DNA from: Euphorbia lathyris
Lineage: Eukaryota; Streptophyta; Magnoliopsida; Malpighiales; Euphorbiaceae
Direction of reading: 5' to 3'
Length of the DNA stretch: 64,000 nt
NCBI RefSeq assembly: GCF_963576675.1
Contig: NC_088915.1
Location: 31,091,501-31,155,500 of the forward strand
Positions 58,110-64,000 of this stretch are shown here, one piece after another. The stretch's first letter is position 1, and every line of letters begins with the position of its first letter. The position numbers and the translations under genes are program-made. Below the pieces are notes generated by a model. That model saw nothing but the letters and a program-made list of their open reading frames with translations, was not told where the DNA came from and ran no database searches.

Positions 58110-60227
58110 ATGTCGGATTCTCAGAATATCTCCGGAGCCAATTACGACTACAATCACTCCGATGAAAACCCTCCATCTCCTGCTCAGTAGGAATATAGCG
58201 AGACTCCCACCAAGTCTCAAGAACATGGTCAGCATGACCAAACTCCGAGAAAGAGCCCCCACGCTGACCTTGCAACTTCGTCAAAAAAGAAACAGAAAAA
58301 GGATAAGGGGAAGAAACCAATGGAACGTACCTACTCTCTAGTCTACAACAGTGTCAGAGGCTACAAGGTTGATCATTCCCGATGGTTTTCTAAGGGGTTT
58401 GTAGACGATGAGAAACCTTTCTGCGAATGGATCTCCAAAAATGGCTGGGCTGAGCTATTTTCTATTCGAGAAGACACCTACCCAGAACTCGTAAAGGAAT
58501 TTTATGCAAATTTGCGAGCTGCTGATGATGACAGGGACTATATGGTCACCAAGGTTAAGGGAAAGGAAATCTTCGTCAATCCTCCCTATCTCGCTAAATT
58601 GCTCAAGCTGACCAATAGCAGAACCAAACTCAGAACAACAAATGACCACACTAAAATTGAATATCCCACTGAGTTTTGCAAACCCGCCGGTCACGTAGGG
58701 GAAATCGCCAGTACTTCCATGGGTCAGAATCAGAAGATGGCCCATTACATCCTGACGAACTTTCTATTCCCAAAGGTTAACTCGACATCCTCAGCGTCTA
58801 ACTTTGAGCAGTGCTTTATCTGGCATATGCTAACCTACAAGCCACTCAACATACCGGTCTTTCTCATCGGCGCTTTCCAAAGAAGTACTGGCACCCTTAG
58901 GTTAGGCTCCCTCATCACCAAAATCCTCCAAGACTACTGAGTGAGCCTAGTAGAAGAAATCAACGTCTGGGGTACGGAGATTTCAGTTGGAATACTGTTC
59001 GGTTTGGCCTACGACCAACCCATCGTACCCAAGAAAGGTAAGGGGGCCGCAACTAAGGAAACACAGGGCATGCTGACCAGAGAGGGGAAGAAAGTAAAGC
59101 AAGCTCGCGCTGATAAACAAGACAGAAAGAGGAAAGCTATTCAAACCTCTTCCAAAGACATTAATGCTTCCCCGAAAAAGATTCGGATTGTGTCCAAAGG
59201 AAAGAAAACTGAAGCTGAGCAAGGTCAGGATGGACCCAAGTCAGCAGAAACACTGAAAAGGCAAGTTGAACCTGAGGAGGAAAAAGAGGACACTCCCGAG
59301 CAGCCTTTGAGAAAGAAAAAGAATATCTCCTATGGGTTGAACCCTATTGATGCACCCCCTCTAGCCTCTGTAATATCTGAAGACTCACACTTTGTGAGAA
59401 GCCAGGAGATTGATCTCGAGAAAACCCCTACTGACCAAGATGAAGAAGAGTTGGGAGGTCAGGTTGATGTTGAGGAGACAATGGCTGCCGAGCATGTACA
59501 GACAGTTAACGCTGAGCAGGTTGAAGAACAAACTGAGCCAACAGCGAAGGATCACACTGACCTAGGGGTAAACTCATCTTCTGAATCTCTTGACTCTATT
59601 CCAGCTGACCCCTCTCCTCCAAAGGCTAAGAAATTCAAACGGCTCAAGAAAAAGGCTCATAAATCTCCAGTCATTGACCTTCTAGATGATTCTCCTCTAC
59701 GGGATCCCATTACTGACCTCACTACAATGCAATTCAAATTCTTCTCCAATGCCTCTGAGCGTTCTCCAAGGAAACTCCAGCAAAAGCAAGCCTCTGTTTC
59801 TCAAGCTGAGGAACAAGTCGATCCCAAGACTCCAGAAAATCCAATCTTTACCAAGCAAGTGCTTGAAGTTCCTGCTGGTCAAAACACTAAGTCAACGCAG
59901 GAAAAGTCTGCTCGAGTCAGCTTTGCAATTCCTCAATCTCCAACTCCAATTCCAGCTGACACTGAGCCAATCAATAACTCTGCCGATCATCCTCCTCCAA
60001 ATCCTTCAACGCAGAACGCTAACCAGTCAGTTCTTACTGGTAATCTGCAGCGGAGCAGGCTGAGAAGAGAACGGGTGACTAATCCGTGTGGTTGTTTTCT
60101 TCACGGAAGAAGGAAAAGAACTAAAGAGAATGAAAGGGCAGCGGAAGATGAAGCGATAGGAGATTCTTCATTACCAGATGAATGGAGTGCTTCGGGGGCA
60201 CTTCTTCCCAAGTCGGAAGACGATTGA
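58110..60227 (+). pseudogene. Third ORF of the SIRE-type element
   Basis: From the ATG at 58110 one frame runs to 60227, with stops at 58188-58190 (TAG) and 58938-58940 (TGA). After a short charged leader comes a region of about 200 residues (WFSKGFVDDEKPFCEWISKN, VKEFYANLRAADDDRDYMV) that resembles the putative plant transposon protein domain seen in many plant ORFs. The second half is rich in Lys, Glu, Gln, Ser and Pro and may be disordered or coiled. Such ORFs are often called envelope-like in Sireviruses, but I see no signal peptide and no clear membrane segment, so that label has no support here. The last 50 codons appear to lie in the adjoining organelle-like DNA. Confidence 0.7.
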
Positions 60228-62420
60228 GTCAGCAAGGCAACTAAGGTAAGGCTAAGCGAAAGCAAACATTTTAAATGAAGGTTTGGTGTTCAATCTACTG
60301 GGAAATGCCAGGCTATTCCAAAGCTAGCGTGGTAAGGAAGAGGGTGAGTGAAAGTGAATCAGTTAACAGAGCGGGGGAGGATTCCTAGCTAGTTTTATCC
60401 CATAGCCGTGGAGTGAAATAGTTAAATCAGAAGTTTAGCCCTCGATTAGATTAGCAAGGATAACGACAGCTAAATCATCTGCTGCACAATAGTATGTATT
60501 AGGCAACTGGGATTTTTATTTCCTAGGCTCAGGAGCGTAGTAAGAGGTCTTTGGTGCGTGAATGCTTGACTTAGAGCTTGAACTAGGGGCAGCAACCATT
60601 TCAACTGGATACGATCAAGAGGAGAGGAGGAGGCCATCTCAGTGATGATTTGATCTCCTTCTCTCCTCTATGCTTGGATGTCATCATCTTACCTTGGGTA
60701 CACTACCATTAGTTGCATTCGAAATGTCTTAAGTGATGCTCGAAATCACAGAATGTGTATTGATTGCCACTTGAGTAGGTAGGATAAGTCTCGGAATCAC
60801 CATTGGGGTTATTTAGATTATGCCGACCCAAAAGCTATTCCGCGGGTTAGCCACCTCGTGCAATGTGTCAGTAGCTATTCTGACGGGCAGTAGACACTAC
60901 TGAAAGGGCGGTCAATCTTGCTTAATCTTGCCATATGGTATGGCTAATAAGCCGTTAGGGAGGTAGTAGTTGGATAAGAAGCGGAGGGTGATAAATCACT
61001 ATGACCACAATCCACCAAGAATCTCTTGGCAAACTCTACAACAGCCTGTGTCAGAGATCAGGGATTCCGGAATCCGCGATTGAGAGCAAGAGCAAGCAAT
61101 CACTAGCCCTGCCCTTAGATGGAGAAAGAAATGTTAGTCTAACTCTCTCTTACGTAAATAGAGAAGTTCCTGCCAGAAGTTTACCGACCTGATATAATAG
61201 ACATATTCCCAAGGCGCTATTGGGTGCAGGCTTCGCTTCCTCTCATTATAGGTTTGGCTATCAAGAACAGAGATAACGTACGATGGAATAACACATGTTG
61301 CGTGATTCCATTTCTGTTTCTACTTGTTTGCATGGGGAAGACCAATCCAATATCCTGCACCTTCTTCTCCTTTCCTCTAAGTGGGTTGAGTAGTCGATTC
61401 CGTCTGATAAAAAAGTATGTATGACCATCAATGTCTGCATCTCCCCCTATCATAACAAGGCAAAGCTTTCGCGCCCTTCCTGCTAGTCGTTCCTTATGGG
61501 ATCACAAAGCATCTCTGACGAATAATTCCTTAATCACTGAATTAGGTCTACCATAAAATAAAGGCCCGCCGGTACATAAGGTTCTGTACACTCTACTTAC
61601 TCCGCATACACCAATATCGGACTATGGCCATCTAGCCGTAGCCTAGAAAACAAAATCCATCAGGGTGGACAAGAAAGGAAAGCTATTCGCTCTCACTCGA
61701 GAACGATTGATACCCTCACTATTCAATGGACCAAAGCCTTCCTTAGCAGAGAGGTAGGCAAGTTATGAGACTGAAAGGTACGCAGTTACTCGACCGTAGG
61801 AACGCAGTAGCTCGGCCAACAGGTTTTGTCTTTCAGAGTCTCTTTCCTGATCGTAGACCACCCTTGACTTTCTTTCATATAGCTGTCAAATGAAGCAAGT
61901 CAATTTCCCTTCTACGAAGGTCATGCAAAGATGAAAAGTTTCATCTCATATAGCTGTCAAATGAAGCAAGTCAATTTGCCGCTCTCCTCCCAGATGTAGG
62001 TCTTCCTGGAAGTGAAAACACTGCTGCTAAACCCCGGTCACTCCCCGTCTTCATCCTAGACGCCACTGGTACTATTCATTTATACTATATATAGATGACT
62101 CCATACTTAGGAAGTACCTCCATTAGGTCACTGACTCCCATTTACGTTGATTGGACAACCGACGCTCTCTTAGCTTCTCTCGTTGGGAAGCATTTGAGGG
62201 CATGAGCTTTCATTTGGGTGACCAGTAGATAGATACCGGGGGGGCTTCTGCTCCTGCTGCTCATATGGAACAGGTTTTCCCCCAAAAGCCCCAAGGGAAC
62301 GAGCGAAAGGGCTGCTTGCCGGAACATCATATCGAGCAGCCTATTATTTATTACATTTCTGCCCCAACTATTCCAAAAGGGTAACAAATGGGTCTAATTC
62401 TGAGACAAAAGTAAAATAGG
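60070..62420. other. Organelle-like DNA (probably mitochondrial)
   Basis: The sequence changes from the GCTGA-rich style of the Copia element to evenly mixed, less AT-rich DNA without nuclear repeats. It has the look of plant mitochondrial spacer DNA, for example segments such as CGTAGTAAGAGGTC, GGAGAAAGAAATG and CATACTTAGGAAGTACC. No intact gene is recognised. A 32 bp direct repeat containing CATATAGCTGTCAAATGAAG lies at 61875-61906 and 61946-61977. The call is by general appearance and needs a search against organelle genomes. Confidence 0.45.
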
Positions 62421-63940
62421 GCTATAAATGCCTTCCTTAACAACCTCCCAGTGTTTATGATAAAAACCAGTAGGCAGACCATCAATCCCAGGAGCTTTAG
62501 TAGCCCCAATACTAAATATAGCTTGATCAATTTCTTTCTGGGAAATAGGGTGGAAGGCTTCCAGAATTTTATCCTCTCCCAACATGGGAAAGGTAGCAAC
62601 AGTCTGAGCTTTATCCATATCAACAAGGTCCTCTTTAAATAGCTCTTTATAGAAATTAAGGGCCAAGTGACGAATATCTTCATCCTCATAAACCCATTCT
62701 CCATTTGAGTCTTTAATATCATCAATCCTATTGTTTTGTCTTCTAATAACAGTAGAGAGATGAAAATACCTGGTATTCCGATCCTCATCTTTGATCCAGG
62801 CTTTCCTAGATTTCTGAAACCAAAGTAACTCTTCCTGTCAAAGCACAGCTTCCAACTCCTTCTGAAGGGTTCTGAGGAGACCATCCAAACTGTGATCAAA
62901 ACTAACCTCCAACCTACGATGAATGCCCTCAATTCTACTGAATAATTTATTCTTTCTCCTAATAATATGACCAAAGACGTTCTTATTCCACCCTAGAACA
63001 TTCTTTCTGAAGCCCTCAGCAGCTTGTAAGACATTAGAATGAGGCTTCCAATTGTCTTGAATAAAGTTTTTAAACTCAGGATGAGATTCCCAAGCCACCT
63101 GATACCTAAACGGTCTCTCCCCCCTAGGCCGATTGCCTCTCACCAGCCTGACTAAGATAGGACATTGAGCCGAATGCCGGAAAGGAAGATTTAACATAGA
63201 CACATCAGGAAACCTAGTTTGAGCTGAAACATTAGCATAAACTTTGTCCAAACGAACAAAGGTACTGTTACGCTTCCAAGTAAACTTATGACCAGCGGCA
63301 CCCAGATCAGAAAGTCCACATAAATCCATACTTTGCTTATGGTTGAGGCAACGATTAACATAGTGATTCGCACCCTCTCTCTGATCACTCATAAGGGCAA
63401 TATCATTAAAATCACCAGCCACAAACCAAGACTCAGACATACTAACACTCATAGAGTAAGGAACCTCCCAAAGCCGTTTCCGATTAGCTAGGACAGGATC
63501 AACATACACAAAGGTAATAAAGAAAGGTTTATTACCAGAAAATCTCACTTTACTATGAATAAACTGTTTATCCATACTAACAATATCGAAATGGACTCGA
63601 TCTGGCTTCCAAAATAGCCAAATCCCACCAGCCCGGCCAGTAGCCTCCGATTTAACACAATTCCAGTTCCTAAACTTTTTAATCACCTCATCTGCTTTAA
63701 CTCCACTAATCTTAGTTTCCATTAAAACAAAACAAGAAGGATTAAACTGTTTAATTGAATTTTTAACATGGATACGGGTAGCCTTGCTAGCCGATCCTCT
63801 AACATTCCAAACCAACAAATCCATAGAAAGGAGGACAACTGACCCCACCCATTACCCTAAACCAAGTATTTATTAGGGGCTCCTGAGAGCCTCGCCGAGG
63901 TACCAGCAGGTCCCCTCTTATCCGACAAAACCATAGAACT
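62421..63940 (-). mobile_element. 5' half of an L1 LINE, interrupted
   Basis: The minus strand encodes, from the right, the end of ORF1 (GAPNKYL, near 63865), then ORF2 with endonuclease (LVWNVRG, VLMETKISG, VAGDFNDIALM) starting at 63848. It continues to the RT beginning (KAPGIDGLPTGFYHKHW) and stops at VKEGIYS at about 62421. A TGA lies near 62838. The endonuclease motif SDHCPI reads SAQCPI. The element breaks inside the RT and is joined to organelle-like DNA. Confidence 0.87.
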
Positions 63941-64000
63941 ATGGACAATTTTTTACTTATTGTTAAGCCCAAAATATACCTAAAATATCATCAATAATTA
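63941..64000. other. Unassigned end of the window
   Basis: The L1 similarity stops near 63940 and a short AT-rich piece follows. It may be another insertion or the flank of the L1. It is too short to judge. Confidence 0.3.

Larger units (their letters stand above)
51764..60070 (+). mobile_element. SIRE-type Copia retrotransposon without 3' LTR
   Basis: 5' LTR, primer binding site, gag, pol in Copia order (protease, integrase, RT, RNase H) and a third large ORF downstream of pol are all on the plus strand. A third ORF between pol and the 3' LTR is characteristic of Sireviruses. The repeated GCTGAC and CTGAGT words throughout fit too. No 3' LTR follows: the sequence changes character near 60070. 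The reading frames carry at least ten stops. Confidence 0.82.

Overview
The window is nuclear DNA of a flowering plant, almost certainly a eudicot. It is AT-rich, has GT-AG introns, a plant 60S ribosomal protein gene, a long P-class PPR gene and a BAHD acyltransferase gene, and is crowded with plant retrotransposons and MITEs. I cannot name the species. Only three host genes are well supported: a BAHD acyltransferase (19603-20952, +), a PPR protein that looks like the At4g19440 orthologue (25124-27619, -) and ribosomal protein eL42 in four exons (31909-33399, +). I recognise no tRNA, rRNA, CRISPR array or operon.

Layout. 1-8563: 3' two thirds of a Ty3/Gypsy element that looks like the Tat group: decayed RT, RNase H and integrase on +, then a spliced gene on the opposite strand, then the 3' LTR. 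A 1573 bp solo LTR with a 5 bp target duplication sits inside the antisense gene. 8564-19500: small elements (Mutator-type MITEs at 8837-9388 and 18116-18632, L1 pieces at 9955-10244 and 16699-17537, an RTE-type LINE at 11699-13304) and a 135 bp tandem repeat at 15714-16118. 19.5-33.4 kb: the gene island, interrupted by an LTR-like block (29721-30237) and a hAT-type element (30374-31400). 34135-42672: one nearly full-length L1 LINE flanked by 18 bp target duplications. Inside it are an RTE LINE and a 1165 bp Mutator-like element (38531-39695) that has captured two exons of a histidine phosphotransfer (AHP) gene. 43086-46754: a Copia LTR split by a hAT-like insert and by a solo LTR of a second Copia family. 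46920-49250: the antisense gene and 3' LTR of a second Tat-like element, continuous with a block that repeats 29.7-31.6 kb. 50283-51763: the 3' half of another L1. 51764-about 60070: a SIRE-type Copia element with 5' LTR, primer binding site, gag, pol and a third ORF but no 3' LTR. About 60070-62420: DNA of different character that looks organellar (probably mitochondrial). 62421-63940: the 5' half of an L1.

All retroelement reading frames seen here carry stops, frameshifts or lost catalytic residues, so the window is mostly a record of nested insertion. The observations most worth following are the Pack-MULE-like capture of AHP exons inside the L1, the spliced antisense gene (two diverged copies) in the Tat-like elements, and the SIRE element whose 3' end is replaced by organelle-like DNA between two halves of what may have been one L1.
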